Positions 45,176 to 54,486 of a stretch of 64,000 bases of DNA are shown here, piece by piece. A program made the position numbers and the translations under genes. Location: assembly GCF_900172295.1 (NCBI RefSeq), contig NZ_FWFL01000006.1:1-64000 (forward strand), given 5' to 3'. Origin of the DNA: Roseovarius litorisediminis. Lineage in GTDB: Bacteria > Pseudomonadota > Alphaproteobacteria > Rhodobacterales > Rhodobacteraceae. The notes beneath the pieces are model-generated. The model made no database searches and was not told the origin of the DNA. It saw only the letters and a program-made list of their open reading frames with translations. Position 1 is the stretch's first letter, and each line of letters starts with the position of its first letter.

Positions 45176-47191
45176 TCATCCAGCCAATGCGCTAAGTCGG
45201 GACTTGATATAGTCGCGGATTTGGATGGCGTTTTGGTGATCATTGGGCATAGCTTTTTTGGTGAAAATGCTTAGCGCGCGCTCGATACTTCTGAGAGCAC
45301 CCTTCAGGTGGATTTCAGGTTCTTGCGTATTATTGTGTTCTGCACGATTGATCCTCATGAGTGCAAAGTTTGCGTGGGTCTCCGCCAGTAGCCTAGGGTT
45401 GTCGGAGTTTGACAGGATTTTAATTACCTCTTCATAATCCTTTAATGCATGATCAATATGTTCAGTTCCTCTATTGCCCTCAACCATTTGACCTAAGCAA
45501 ACCCTTGCCGAAGCGCGGTCCCGGCGAATCTCAACGTTCTTATTAAAATCCTTTTCGCGCGTTATGACTGTAAGTGCGTCGTCGAAGGCTTCCAGTGCTT
45601 CGAAAAGAAATTTTTCTTGATCGTGATTCCCGAATAATACCGCATAATTCTTTCTCGCATTTGCGTAATTGTTTCGTGCTCCAGCCCATTTCTCCATGTC
45701 TTCAACGCTACGAAAATAGTCCACTGCGGAAGATAAATGCCACAACGCCAATTCCATTAGATGAACATCTTCTATGGGCTGAGCGTTTGCACGGTTAGCT
45801 GCGGTATTTCTTCTAACAAGTGTATTGAGAGCACGGCCAAGGCTATTTTCGACTGTTGCGGCGTCTTCCTTATGCCCAACATGCATATAAGTTGCCAAAA
45901 GCGGAAGGTACTCCATGATGACCTCTTTGAGCAAATGGGATGCACTAGTGTCATCCATCCTGTTGCTCTTTTCCACCAAGGTTTGAAGGCGACTGTGTTC
46001 TGAACGCAAGGCCTTGTTATCTTTAAGTTTATTGTAACTTTGCGTAGCGGCCTCAAGGATTTTTACAGCAAAATCAAAGCCCTCTCCACCAAACCTGTCT
46101 CCATGGCTTCTCAGGCGTTGGTGATATGCGAACCTTTTTTCCGCCGTTTCTAGCGGATCGATGCCAGCAAAACTGTCAGCGGCACGCGAAAGATAATCGT
46201 ACGCGTCTTCGACCCGGTTTTCGATTAACGCTAGGTCAGCTTTTCCTTCAAGAGCAAATGCCGCTTCCTCTAATCGCCGATTTAATTCGCCGTCACGCCC
46301 CATCTCGAGGATACCATCAAATAGTTTTTGGACTTCTGCATAGCGACGCTCCCGCAGAAGGCGGGCGATCTCGCTTCGTGCATTAGCGTTGCCATCCTCA
46401 GGAGAAGTTTGTTCGTAGCGGGTAATCGTTGCCTGCAGTTGCTGAACTTTGTTGGTAATATAAACGATCAGGTCTTGCCAATTTTCGCGATGAGGTTTGG
46501 GGTGGTTAAGTTCAATTGCGATATCACGCAAATCGGCAAGTGCGGCTTCCGGGTCATTCTTGTGTTGTTCTTGCAAGCGGCGGAAGTTGCTTTGAATATC
46601 CTGCAAACTTTCCTTGATTTCGTTTTGGCCAGCCTCGATCTTCTCGGTCCGTTTTTCCACCCGATCAACCGTGGTGGTGAGGCCATCGGTTTTGCGAGCG
46701 ATATCGATCAAGGTTTCTTCGTTGAGTTGCGCGCGGAAGTCCTTGTCGTCGTAGCAGGAGCGCATTGCGGCGGTGAGGGCATGGCGCAGGAGCGTTTTGA
46801 TCTGATTGGTGTCACCGTCAAAAGGGATGGTGGCGTGCAAGAGCTCTACCAGAGCGGCGATACGTGCTTCTTTGGCGCCATGTTTATACGCAGCGATCAG
46901 ATGTCCGGAGTTGAGGGTTGTGTGCTCCTGCCGGTCTTGCAGAAGGGCATTGGCGCGCTCAAGGTTAACCCCGTCGAACTCGGGTGTGTCGCGCAGGGCC
47001 ACAATGGTGGCTTGGATGGCGTTTTCGCGAGCACGTTTGGCGCAGTTTTTGCGCAGGGCTATACCGACGGCGGCCAGCCCGCCCAACCCGGTGGCAACAA
47101 CAATACCACCCGAGGGGTCGCCCAAAGCGAAAGCCAAGGCACCGACGCAAATCGTGCTACTTTTGTCGGCGATCTTTTCAAATGTACTCAT
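45176..47191 (-). CDS. Large helical-repeat (TPR-like) protein of unknown function
   Basis: A 671-residue protein I do not recognise. Residues about 15-60 are hydrophobic and Gly-rich (VGALAFALGDPSGGIVVATG), perhaps a membrane hairpin. A long coiled coil follows near 190-260 (VEKRTEKIEAGQNEIKESL). The C-terminal half consists of TPR-like helical repeats (for example AVDYFRSVEDMEKWAGARNNYAN and HIDHALKDYEEVIKIL). Similar N-terminal-membrane plus TPR proteins occur near signalling or defence genes, but nothing here confirms that. The DNA is AT-richer than its neighbours and the gene stands alone. GGGGAG about nine bases before the ATG sets the start. Confidence 0.75.
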   Translation of the reverse strand: MSTFEKIADKSSTICVGALAFALGDPSGGIVVATGLGGLAAVGIALRKNCAKRARENAIQATIVALRDTPEFDGVNLERANALLQDRQEHTTLNSGHLIAAYKHGAKEARIAALVELLHATIPFDGDTNQIKTLLRHALTAAMRSCYDDKDFRAQLNEETLIDIARKTDGLTTTVDRVEKRTEKIEAGQNEIKESLQDIQSNFRRLQEQHKNDPEAALADLRDIAIELNHPKPHRENWQDLIVYITNKVQQLQATITRYEQTSPEDGNANARSEIARLLRERRYAEVQKLFDGILEMGRDGELNRRLEEAAFALEGKADLALIENRVEDAYDYLSRAADSFAGIDPLETAEKRFAYHQRLRSHGDRFGGEGFDFAVKILEAATQSYNKLKDNKALRSEHSRLQTLVEKSNRMDDTSASHLLKEVIMEYLPLLATYMHVGHKEDAATVENSLGRALNTLVRRNTAANRANAQPIEDVHLMELALWHLSSAVDYFRSVEDMEKWAGARNNYANARKNYAVLFGNHDQEKFLFEALEAFDDALTVITREKDFNKNVEIRRDRASARVCLGQMVEGNRGTEHIDHALKDYEEVIKILSNSDNPRLLAETHANFALMRINRAEHNNTQEPEIHLKGALRSIERALSIFTKKAMPNDHQNAIQIRDYIKSRLSALAG

Positions 47192-47294
47192 ACAGGTTGC
47201 TCCCCCCCAGAAGAACCCAAGCAGGGTGGCCCAACCGGTGATTGAATGCAAGCGGAAGGAGTCTTGGCGTCAAGGCGCGTGGGATTTACCCTCC

Positions 47295-47771
47295 CTACCG
47301 GCGGATGCCGATCTTGCCGCCGACGCCCTCGGGCAAAGGCAATCGCGCGTCAGAGGCGGCCATGGCGCGGACACGGGTGAGGATGAAATCAGGCATGGCG
47401 GCCACGCGGGGACCGTCAAGATTGACATGCAGGGTCATGCATTCACCGGTGGCCGCCAGCCAGCCGTCTTCGTGGAAAAGTTCCTGAAAGGTGTGAAACC
47501 GCTTTTCATCGTGGTCAATGATCCGGAAAGACGAGCGTACCCGGTCGCCCAGTTTCAGCTCGCGCAGGTAGCGGACGTGAAACTCGGCCGCAAAGGTGGT
47601 GTGGTTGTGGGCGGCGATATAGTCGGGGCCGAAACCGAAGCCTTCGAACACCTGATCGGCAGCGCGGTCGAACAGCACGGTGTAATAGCCCATGTTCAGG
47701 TGGTTGTTATAGTCGATCCAGCCCGGCTCGATCTCAAGCAGGGTGGAAATGAAGGGCGTGTTTTCAGTCAT
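47295..47771 (-). CDS. Acyl-CoA thioesterase (4HBT hot-dog fold)
   Basis: A 158-residue hot-dog thioesterase. The opening WIDYNNHLNMGYYTVLFDRAAD carries the family's Asp/Asn active-site region near residues 20-30, and a long central helix follows. Relatives hydrolyse small acyl-CoAs, including betainyl-CoA in carnitine breakdown; the substrate here is not known. It is the last gene downstream of the LIV-type operon and the TPR gene, about 80 bp away, so co-expression is possible. Confidence 0.85.
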   Translation of the reverse strand: MTENTPFISTLLEIEPGWIDYNNHLNMGYYTVLFDRAADQVFEGFGFGPDYIAAHNHTTFAAEFHVRYLRELKLGDRVRSSFRIIDHDEKRFHTFQELFHEDGWLAATGECMTLHVNLDGPRVAAMPDFILTRVRAMAASDARLPLPEGVGGKIGIRR

Positions 47772-47852
47772 GCGGCGGGTCGTCCCTGGATTGGCGTTAC
47801 GCCAAGGTACGGTGTCTGCCGGGGGGGATGCAAAGCGATAATTCCAGGCCCT

Positions 47853-48458
47853 TCAGGCATCCACGATCAACAGGCAGGCACCCAGCAGTTTGCGGGTGTC
47901 GTCGTAGACATTGGGCCGCTCGCCCAGCCAGCGCGCATACATCCGGTGCGCAGGGGGCTGGCCGCCGGCAAGCGCGTCGATGACGGCCAGCGTTTCATCG
48001 GCGATCTTGCCGATGCGGTGGCGCATGTTGTCATGATAGGTATCGCGGTGGCGTGCCTCCATCCGCAGGTGGAAAAGCGAGCTGCGCGCGCGAGGCAGAA
48101 TTTGCATATTCTCAACTGAATCTTGAATATTTCCCCTCCAGATCGCGCGAGCCTTGTCAAAACGCGATAATGCCCGCCCTGCCCGGCCATTGGCCTGATC
48201 CAGCATGGCCAGATTGACCAGAACCGTGGCGCGGCGCGGGTCAGTTTTGGAAAAACGCAGTTTCGCCACCCAATGGGCGCGGGTGAAAAGCGTGGCAGCG
48301 CGGGATTGATCGCCCGATGCCCAGGCGGCATTACCGGCCTCCATCAGCCCTTCCCACAGGATATCGGCGCGGGTCCAGCCCGCGGCCCGGGCGATGCGCG
48401 CCTGGGCCGAGCCGAGGTCAAACCCCCAGATACGCGGCGCGAACATGTTCGTTGTCAT
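47853..48458 (-). CDS. TPR-like protein in the LIV operon
   Basis: A 201-residue soluble protein of helical, TPR-like character (EAGNAAWASGDQSRAATLFTRAHWV, then LVNLAMLDQANGRAGRALSRF). Function unknown; it is not a regular part of LIV transporters. Its 5-prime end overlaps livF by about 40 bp, so it belongs to the same transcript. The start is uncertain: ATG codons at 48458 and 48446 both have weak ribosome-binding sites. Confidence 0.65.
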   Translation of the reverse strand: MTTNMFAPRIWGFDLGSAQARIARAAGWTRADILWEGLMEAGNAAWASGDQSRAATLFTRAHWVAKLRFSKTDPRRATVLVNLAMLDQANGRAGRALSRFDKARAIWRGNIQDSVENMQILPRARSSLFHLRMEARHRDTYHDNMRHRIGKIADETLAVIDALAGGQPPAHRMYARWLGERPNVYDDTRKLLGACLLIVDA

Positions 48459-49125
48459 GGAGCTCATTTGCGGGGCCCTCCAAGGCCATGTTTCCGGTTT
48501 CCAGCACATAGGCGTGATCGGCCAGTTCCAGCGCCAGTTCGGCGTTTTGTTCGACCAGCACCACCGACAGGCCCTGGGCGTTTATCTCTTCGATGATCAC
48601 GGCGATTTCCTCGACAATCACCGGAGCCAGACCCATTGAGGGTTCGTCCATCAGCAGCAGTTTGGGCGCCGACATCAGGGCGCGGCCGATAGCCAGCATC
48701 TGCTGTTCGCCCCCCGACATGGTTTTTGCCATCTGGCGGCGGCGTTCCTTGAGGCGGGGAAAGCGGGTGAACACGCCTTCCAGATCATTTTCAACCGCCT
48801 CCTTGTCGCGGCGCAGGAACGCACCGGTGCGCAGGTTTTCCTCGACTGTCATGTCGGGGAAAATCCGCCGGCCTTCGGGGACATGGGCAATGCCGTGCGC
48901 GACAACCTTGTCCGAGAGAAGGCCGTCGATCCGTTTGCCGTTGAAATGGATCTCACCGCCCGCCAGCGGCACCATGCCCGACATCGCGCGCAGGGTGGTG
49001 GTTTTGCCCGCCCCGTTGCCGCCGATGATGGTCACGATTTTTCCGTCGGGCACCGAAATCGAGATGTTACGCACGGCGGATACCTTGCCGTAATTGACCG
49101 AGATATCCTTCATCTCAAGCAACAT
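48418..49125 (-). CDS. livF: LIV-type ABC transporter ATPase LivF
   Basis: One of two ATPases of a branched-chain-amino-acid family importer (235 residues). Walker A is GGNGAGKTTTLRAM, the signature MSGGEQQMLAIGRAL, and Walker B LLLMDEPSMGLAP. It starts inside the end of livG (11-bp overlap). The symbol marks the family position; the substrate is probably not a branched-chain amino acid. Confidence 0.92.
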   Translation of the reverse strand: MLLEMKDISVNYGKVSAVRNISISVPDGKIVTIIGGNGAGKTTTLRAMSGMVPLAGGEIHFNGKRIDGLLSDKVVAHGIAHVPEGRRIFPDMTVEENLRTGAFLRRDKEAVENDLEGVFTRFPRLKERRRQMAKTMSGGEQQMLAIGRALMSAPKLLLMDEPSMGLAPVIVEEIAVIIEEINAQGLSVVLVEQNAELALELADHAYVLETGNMALEGPANELHDNEHVRAAYLGV

Positions 49126-49882
49126 GGCGCGCGCCTCCCAGATAGGCCTCGATCACCGCCGGGTGATGGCGGATTTCCTCGGCGTTGCCTTCGGCGAGGA
49201 ACTTGCCGAAACTCATGCAGGTGATGGTATCGCACAGGCCCATTATGGCCTGCATATCGTGTTCGACCAGAAGGATGGTGATGCCATCGTCGCGCAGCTT
49301 GCGCATCAGGCCCATCATCTGGCGGGTTTCCTCGGGGTTCATGCCGGTAAAGGGTTCGTCCAGCAGCATCACGTCGGGGTGGCTGGCATAGGCCACGGCC
49401 ATGCCTAGCGCACGCTGGTGGCCATGGCTGAGATCGCCGGCCAGATCGTTTTTCAGGTGATCCAGACCGAAGAATTCCAGCGCCTCGTTCGCGCGGGCCT
49501 GCGCCCCGTGGCGATCCTCTTTGTCCCAGCCGATGATGGCCGCAAAGATATTGGGGCGAAACGGCATGTGGGTGCCGACAAGGGCGTTGTCCATCACCGT
49601 GAGTTCGGCAAACAGCGTCGAGTGCTGAAAGGTGCGCACCACGCCGCGGCGTGCAACCTCGTGCATCTTGAGGCCTGAAATGTTTTCGCCGCGCAGGCGC
49701 ACCTGCCCCTCGGTCGGTTTGTAAAAGCCCGAGATCATGTTGAAGGTGGTGGTCTTGCCCGCGCCGTTGGGCCCGATCAGCCCGTGAATTTCGCCGTGAT
49801 TGACCTTGAACGACAGCCCGTCCACCGCCGTCAGACCGCCAAAACGCATGGTCAGATTGTCGACTTCGAGAAACTGGGTCAT
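49115..49882 (-). CDS. livG: LIV-type ABC transporter ATPase LivG
   Basis: The second ATPase (255 residues). Walker A is GPNGAGKTTTFNMI. The signature is unusual, DLSHGHQRALGMAVA in place of LSGGQ-type. Walker B is VMLLDEPFTGMNPEE. The family-specific C-terminal extension is present. It overlaps livM by 4 bp and livF by 11 bp. Confidence 0.92.
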   Translation of the reverse strand: MTQFLEVDNLTMRFGGLTAVDGLSFKVNHGEIHGLIGPNGAGKTTTFNMISGFYKPTEGQVRLRGENISGLKMHEVARRGVVRTFQHSTLFAELTVMDNALVGTHMPFRPNIFAAIIGWDKEDRHGAQARANEALEFFGLDHLKNDLAGDLSHGHQRALGMAVAYASHPDVMLLDEPFTGMNPEETRQMMGLMRKLRDDGITILLVEHDMQAIMGLCDTITCMSFGKFLAEGNAEEIRHHPAVIEAYLGGARHVA

Positions 49883-50868
49883 TTCGCGGCCTCCTGTTTG
49901 GGGGCACCGTCCGGTGCCCGGCGGCTGAATATTTTCTGCACGACGCTTTCAAGGCCCTTGGGCATGAACAGGATCGACAGGATCATGATCGCGCCATAGA
50001 TCAGCGGGCGCATCTGTTCGAACCCCATTTCACGCAGAACGATTTCGTTCAGCACGGTCAGCACGACACAGCCAAGGATCGGGCCATAGAACGTGCCGGT
50101 GCCGCCGACGATGGCCCATGTCAGCACGAACACCATTACCTCGACGTCAAAAGAGTTGGGGTTGATCGTGCCGATGTAATGGGCGAGCAGCGCCCCGCCG
50201 ATACCGGCAAAGCCGCTGGCGATTGCAAAGGCCAGGGTGCGGTAGGCGCGCAGGTTGACGCCCGAAGCCTCGGCCAGTTTGTCCTGCCAGTGCACGGCGT
50301 GAAAGGTCAGCCCGACCGGGGATTTTTCAATCCGCCACAGAACCCACAGACAAAACGCCACTACTGCGCCGGACATGTAGTAATAGCTGACCGGCTCGAA
50401 AAAATCGAAATCATAGATGCCGATGGAAAAGTCCGGCATGGGGTCGATCCCCTTGATCCCCTTGGCCCCGCCAAAGGGATCGCGAAAGCGTTTCCACAAA
50501 AGGCGGATGATTTCACCGGCGGCAAAGCTGCCGATAAGAAAATAAAACCCCTTCATCCGGAACAGCGGGAAGGACAAAAGCACCGCCAGAAGGGCGGCGG
50601 TGATGCCCCCCAGTAAGATCGAGACGGGCACGTAAACGCCAAGCTTTTTTGAGAAAAGCGCCGAGGCATAAGCGCCCACGCCCATGATGACCACATGACC
50701 AAGCGACCATTCGCCGGTCAGGGTCAGCAGGCGATAAGACGAGACCAGAAGGATGTTTATGGTGAGGAAAACAAGGATTTCCTGTTGCGAAAACGACAAC
50801 CCGTGGGGCAGCGCGATAAACGCGGCAACGGCGGCAAGAAGGATGATCAGGTTACGCACGATCCGCAC
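49879..50868 (-). CDS. livM: LIV-type ABC transporter permease LivM
   Basis: Inner-membrane permease of 329 residues with about nine spans, LivM class by its AYRTLAFAIASGFAGIGGALLA segment near residue 210. It overlaps livH by 17 bp and livG by 4 bp. Confidence 0.9.
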   Translation of the reverse strand: MRIVRNLIILLAAVAAFIALPHGLSFSQQEILVFLTINILLVSSYRLLTLTGEWSLGHVVIMGVGAYASALFSKKLGVYVPVSILLGGITAALLAVLLSFPLFRMKGFYFLIGSFAAGEIIRLLWKRFRDPFGGAKGIKGIDPMPDFSIGIYDFDFFEPVSYYYMSGAVVAFCLWVLWRIEKSPVGLTFHAVHWQDKLAEASGVNLRAYRTLAFAIASGFAGIGGALLAHYIGTINPNSFDVEVMVFVLTWAIVGGTGTFYGPILGCVVLTVLNEIVLREMGFEQMRPLIYGAIMILSILFMPKGLESVVQKIFSRRAPDGAPKQEAAK

Positions 50869-51721
50869 TCCCGAACAATCCGGTGGGCTTGACGATCAGC
50901 ACCAGCAGCATCAGCGACAGGCCGGTGATATCGGCAATCACCCCGTCAAAGAAGGTGGTCACAAAGGTATGCACAAAGGCATAGGCAACCGAGGCAACAA
51001 TCGCCCCTTCAAGGCTGCCGACCCCGCCGACAATGATCACGATAAAGGCGGTCACAATGACCGAGTGGCCCATATGCGGGTTGACCGACACCAGCGGTGC
51101 GGTCAGCGCGCCCGCAATACCGGCCAGCCCCGCCCCGATGAACATTGCAATCCGTGCGGTCTGATTGATGGAAATCCCCTGAAGCGCAGCGGCCTCGGGG
51201 TCTTGGGCGGCGGCGCGCAGGGCCCAGCCAAAGCGGGTTTTCTTGAGAAACACCCACAGCATGCTAAGCAAAACAACCGCCGCGATGATTACATAAAGCC
51301 GCGCCAGCGGCAGGCGCACCCTGTCGGAAAACTCGATCACGTATTGGGTGACGGGGGGAATATTCTCCATCCGCACGCCAAAGCCCATCACCGCCAGTGC
51401 CTGCAGGATCATCAGAAACCCGATCGACGCCACAAGCCCGCCCAAAGGGTTATCCCTGAGCGGTCGAAACAGCGCCCGTTCCATCGCAAGCCCCAGAAAG
51501 CCGACAAATATCAGCCCGGCGGCCACGGCAATGAAAAACGGCAGCTGCCAGTCGGTGTATAGAAAGACAACCGAATAGGCGCCTGCCATATACAGCTCGC
51601 CATGGGCAAAGTTGATCACGCCCATCACCCCAAAGATCAGCACAAGGCCGACCGCAATGAGCGAGATGTAGGAAGCAGCATATATGGCGTTCAGGCCGGT
51701 CTGCGCGAGTAGGTCCAGCAT
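50852..51721 (-). CDS. livH: LIV-type ABC transporter permease LivH
   Basis: Inner-membrane permease of 289 residues, LivH class (LGLAMERALFRPLRDNPLGG near residue 90; seven or eight spans). The ATG at 51721 is chosen because the protein there starts like its family, MLDLLAQTGLNAIYAAS; the upstream extension is not conserved-looking. About 70 bp downstream of the binding-protein gene. Confidence 0.9.
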   Translation of the reverse strand: MLDLLAQTGLNAIYAASYISLIAVGLVLIFGVMGVINFAHGELYMAGAYSVVFLYTDWQLPFFIAVAAGLIFVGFLGLAMERALFRPLRDNPLGGLVASIGFLMILQALAVMGFGVRMENIPPVTQYVIEFSDRVRLPLARLYVIIAAVVLLSMLWVFLKKTRFGWALRAAAQDPEAAALQGISINQTARIAMFIGAGLAGIAGALTAPLVSVNPHMGHSVIVTAFIVIIVGGVGSLEGAIVASVAYAFVHTFVTTFFDGVIADITGLSLMLLVLIVKPTGLFGSADRA

Positions 51722-51789
51722 CGTTGGGTTTCTCTTATTAGAGGGAGTTGGGGCGGCACCCTTGCGCCGCCCCGAGCCAGTCTGAAAGG

Positions 51790-53082
51790 TTAGCCGCGCT
51801 GATCCCACATCTGGTCATAAGCCTTCATATGCTTGACCAGAAGATCGCCGTGCTTGTCATACCAGGCGGGAATACTGCGGAATTCCTTGATGGTGGCCTT
51901 GCCACCTTCGATCGCCACAACCGGCCAGTCGCCGACCAGCGCGTTGTCAATCCCGAACAGCTCGGTGCCCCACCACTTGGCGTCGCCAAAGGCGTGTTTG
52001 CCGGTTCCGCCTTCTTTCATAGCGGCGGCCACGGCGTCGGGCTCGGCCGAGCCGGCCTTTTCGGCGGCGGCCTTCCACAGGTCCATGATGCTGGCATATT
52101 CCCAGCTGACCGCGCCCCATTGGCCGGGGAAGCGTTTGTTGAATTCGGCATAGAATCCGTTGGGATCAGCAAAGTTGATCTGATCGGAATTCAGTGCTGC
52201 ATCGTCGAAATCGGGGAACTGGAAGATGAACCCTTCCATGAATTCTTCGGATGTTTTTGCGATCATCTGGTCGTAGAAATCGGCCGTGCAGCTGATGATC
52301 TGACCTTTGAAGCCTTGCTGGAACAGCTGTTCGGCGATGGGATGGACGTAATCGGAATAACAGGTATCCAGACAGACGATATCGGGATTGCCCGAAATCA
52401 GCTTCGTCACCACCGGCGCGAAATCGGTTGTGGCCGGGTCAAACAGCAGCGGATCGTCCAGCATTTCAATGCCAGCGGCCTCGAATGCGGCCAGATAGGT
52501 GGCAACCGACGGCAGGCCAAGGGCGTCGTCCTGCGCGCACATCACGGCTGTTTTCAGCTCGGGTTTGTTTTCGGCCAGCCATTCAACACCGGTGACGTTG
52601 TAAATCGGGTGCACCTCGGCCGGGGCTATCAGGGTTGTCGTATCGGGGGACAGATCGCTGGGAAGCAGGGTGGAAAACAGCATGCCGGTCTTGTCGGCCA
52701 CGGGTTGGACGCCGGGCCATGTATCGCCACCCAGCATCATGATGAAGCTCACGCCATCCTCGCGGATCAGCTTGGTCGCACCGGTGCGGGCCTTGGCGGG
52801 GTCATATTCGTTGTCATAGCCGACAAATTCGACCTGATAGTCACCATCGGCCAGCTTGATCCCGCCGGCGGCATTCACCCGCTCGGCCCAGATTTCGCAG
52901 CCATCAAGGCCGGGTTTGCCCCAGGCCGCAACCGGCCCGGTCAACGGCGCCAGAAAGCCGATCTTGATTACCTTGTCCGCTGCCAGCGCCACCCGGGGCA
53001 TGCTGGACGCGGCCGCCGCGGCGGCGGTCGATTGCAGAAAGGTCCGGCGCGTCAGGCCCGACTTCATGATCTTGGATAGCAT
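51790..53082 (-). CDS. LIV-type ABC binding protein, TAT-exported
   Basis: Periplasmic binding protein (430 residues) of the type I fold found in branched-chain amino acid, urea and short-chain amide transporters. The TAT signal is TRRTFLQ followed by an Ala-rich stretch ending near residue 34. The mature protein begins IKIGFLAPLTGPVAAWGKPG. The nearest relative in this window is the second binding protein at 56350-57651, which shares many blocks (LPSDLSPDT, ALGLPSVATY/GMGLPSLATY, FQFPDFDD, DNALVGDWPVV). The amide/urea-like subfamily suggests a small nitrogenous ligand rather than leucine. GGGAGA before the ATG sets the start. Confidence 0.88.
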   Translation of the reverse strand: MLSKIMKSGLTRRTFLQSTAAAAAASSMPRVALAADKVIKIGFLAPLTGPVAAWGKPGLDGCEIWAERVNAAGGIKLADGDYQVEFVGYDNEYDPAKARTGATKLIREDGVSFIMMLGGDTWPGVQPVADKTGMLFSTLLPSDLSPDTTTLIAPAEVHPIYNVTGVEWLAENKPELKTAVMCAQDDALGLPSVATYLAAFEAAGIEMLDDPLLFDPATTDFAPVVTKLISGNPDIVCLDTCYSDYVHPIAEQLFQQGFKGQIISCTADFYDQMIAKTSEEFMEGFIFQFPDFDDAALNSDQINFADPNGFYAEFNKRFPGQWGAVSWEYASIMDLWKAAAEKAGSAEPDAVAAAMKEGGTGKHAFGDAKWWGTELFGIDNALVGDWPVVAIEGGKATIKEFRSIPAWYDKHGDLLVKHMKAYDQMWDQRG

Positions 53083-53560
53083 TAGACTTCTCCCATGTTG
53101 GCACACCCGTTTTTCCGGGTAGATGTTTTTGGAAACCACCTACTTGCGTTCACTCACTGCCGAGCGTCGACATCTTAAGGTGTTACAATACCAGTTCGCG
53201 CAAATTGGTTTGGTCCCGTGAGAAAAAGCTAACAGACAACCGGGTATCTGCCAAGAAAATTGGTTCTTTTTTTGATGTATTTTTTGATTTTGGTACATTT
53301 TCGGTCTATATTTATTATAAAATTTGCACGAATATTCATATATTTCAGCAACTTGAACAAATCTTCTGCATCCGATCATGATGCGATCAAAAAAGTACCA
53401 ATTTGGGGGTATCTGCTCTATATTGGTTCAAAGTCGGCCAGAACGACACCGGCAGCCATAGGGGTTTATGGCGCTTTTCGCCGTGCATAGCGCGCTCTAT
53501 GGTATAAGACACGCCACTCAGGGGCCCGGCGCGGGGCCCGACAATTGCCCGGATGCCGAG
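53083..53560. promoter_or_regulatory. Divergent promoter region of the LIV operon and FadR-type regulator
   Basis: About 480 bp without a gene. It holds ATTGGTTC at 53259-53266 and 53422-53429, and the short palindrome ACCAATTTGG around 53397-53406. The same ATTGGTTC word occurs in the tmm promoter region. FadR-type regulators usually bind TGGT-Nx-ACCA palindromes, so these are probable operators. Confidence 0.6.
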
Positions 53561-54289
53561 ATGAACAAAAAGATTGATGAAACCGCCACCACCCTGATCA
53601 CCGGTCAGCCGGTCGGTGCCACGGTGCAGATTGTTGTGGACACGCTGTTTGCCCGGATCAAATCCGAAGAATACCCAACCGACACCCGGCTGCCATCCGA
53701 GCGCACGCTGGCCTCGGAGCTGGGCGTGGCGCGCAATACGGTCCGCGAGGCGCTGGATGTGCTGGAAACCCAGAAGGTCATCCGCCGGCGCGCCGGATCG
53801 GGCAGCTTTGTTACCTACAAATCCAGCACGCCCAGCAATACGCCGGAAAATTCGGTCGCCGATGACACCAGCCCGCTGGATCACCTGGTGGTGCGCGGCA
53901 TTCTGGAGCCCGAAATGGTACGCCTTGCGGTGATCAACATGACCCCGCGCCAGATTACCGAACTGTCCAAGACACTGTCACAGATCGAGGCGATCCTGAC
54001 GGATGTGGATGAATTCATCGGGTTTGAGGAAAAGATTTACATGCAGATCGCCGAGGGCACCGGCAACCCGCTGCTGGCGTCGTGTTATCGGTTGACGATT
54101 GAAACCTACCGCCAAAGCTTTCGCACCAAGCTGCGCCGCCGCAACCTGACGCCCAAGCGAATTCAGGACTATCAGAAGCGCTACAACACCCTATTCAACG
54201 CCATCGCCTCACGCGATGTGGCCTCGGCGGTGGAGTTCATCAAGCTGCATCTGGTGGAAGAGCAGAAACTGCTGTTACAGGAGTTTTGA
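53561..54289 (+). CDS. GntR/FadR-type transcriptional regulator
   Basis: A 242-residue regulator. An N-terminal winged helix of the GntR type (residues about 30-80, RLPSERTLASELGVARNTVRE) is followed by an all-helical FCD ligand-binding domain. It is divergent from the LIV-type binding protein and probably controls it and the tmm region. The ATG at 53561 is chosen; a longer frame back to 53468 adds residues without family likeness. Part of its C-terminus is duplicated as a broken copy at 55148. Confidence 0.88.
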   Translation: MNKKIDETATTLITGQPVGATVQIVVDTLFARIKSEEYPTDTRLPSERTLASELGVARNTVREALDVLETQKVIRRRAGSGSFVTYKSSTPSNTPENSVADDTSPLDHLVVRGILEPEMVRLAVINMTPRQITELSKTLSQIEAILTDVDEFIGFEEKIYMQIAEGTGNPLLASCYRLTIETYRQSFRTKLRRRNLTPKRIQDYQKRYNTLFNAIASRDVASAVEFIKLHLVEEQKLLLQEF

Positions 54290-54486
54290 GGGTGGGCAAT
54301 TCCGATGTTCGCTATGGAAAACGCAAAGCGGACCTTCAACTTGCAAGCTTTAGCTTCCATCAGCAGCGCCTTTACATCTCTTGGGGATCGGGTCAGAGGG
54401 AAATAACCTGATCACCGGCCCCACGCCCCAGAGCGCCGAAATTGGGGTACTCTGGGAAGCAAAGTGATGGCGCTGATTTCTCGGGG

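Noticed and set aside
46806-48119. Open frame of 437 codons antisense across the repeat protein and thioesterase genes
   Set aside because: Runs across two supported genes and an intergenic gap; no recognisable domain.
51748-53079. Open frame of 443 codons antisense to the LIV binding protein
   Set aside because: Shadow of the binding-protein gene; Gly- and His-rich without any motif.
53140-53379. Small minus-strand frame upstream of the LIV binding protein
   Set aside because: AT-rich frame in a divergent promoter region, no ribosome-binding site and no likeness to any family.
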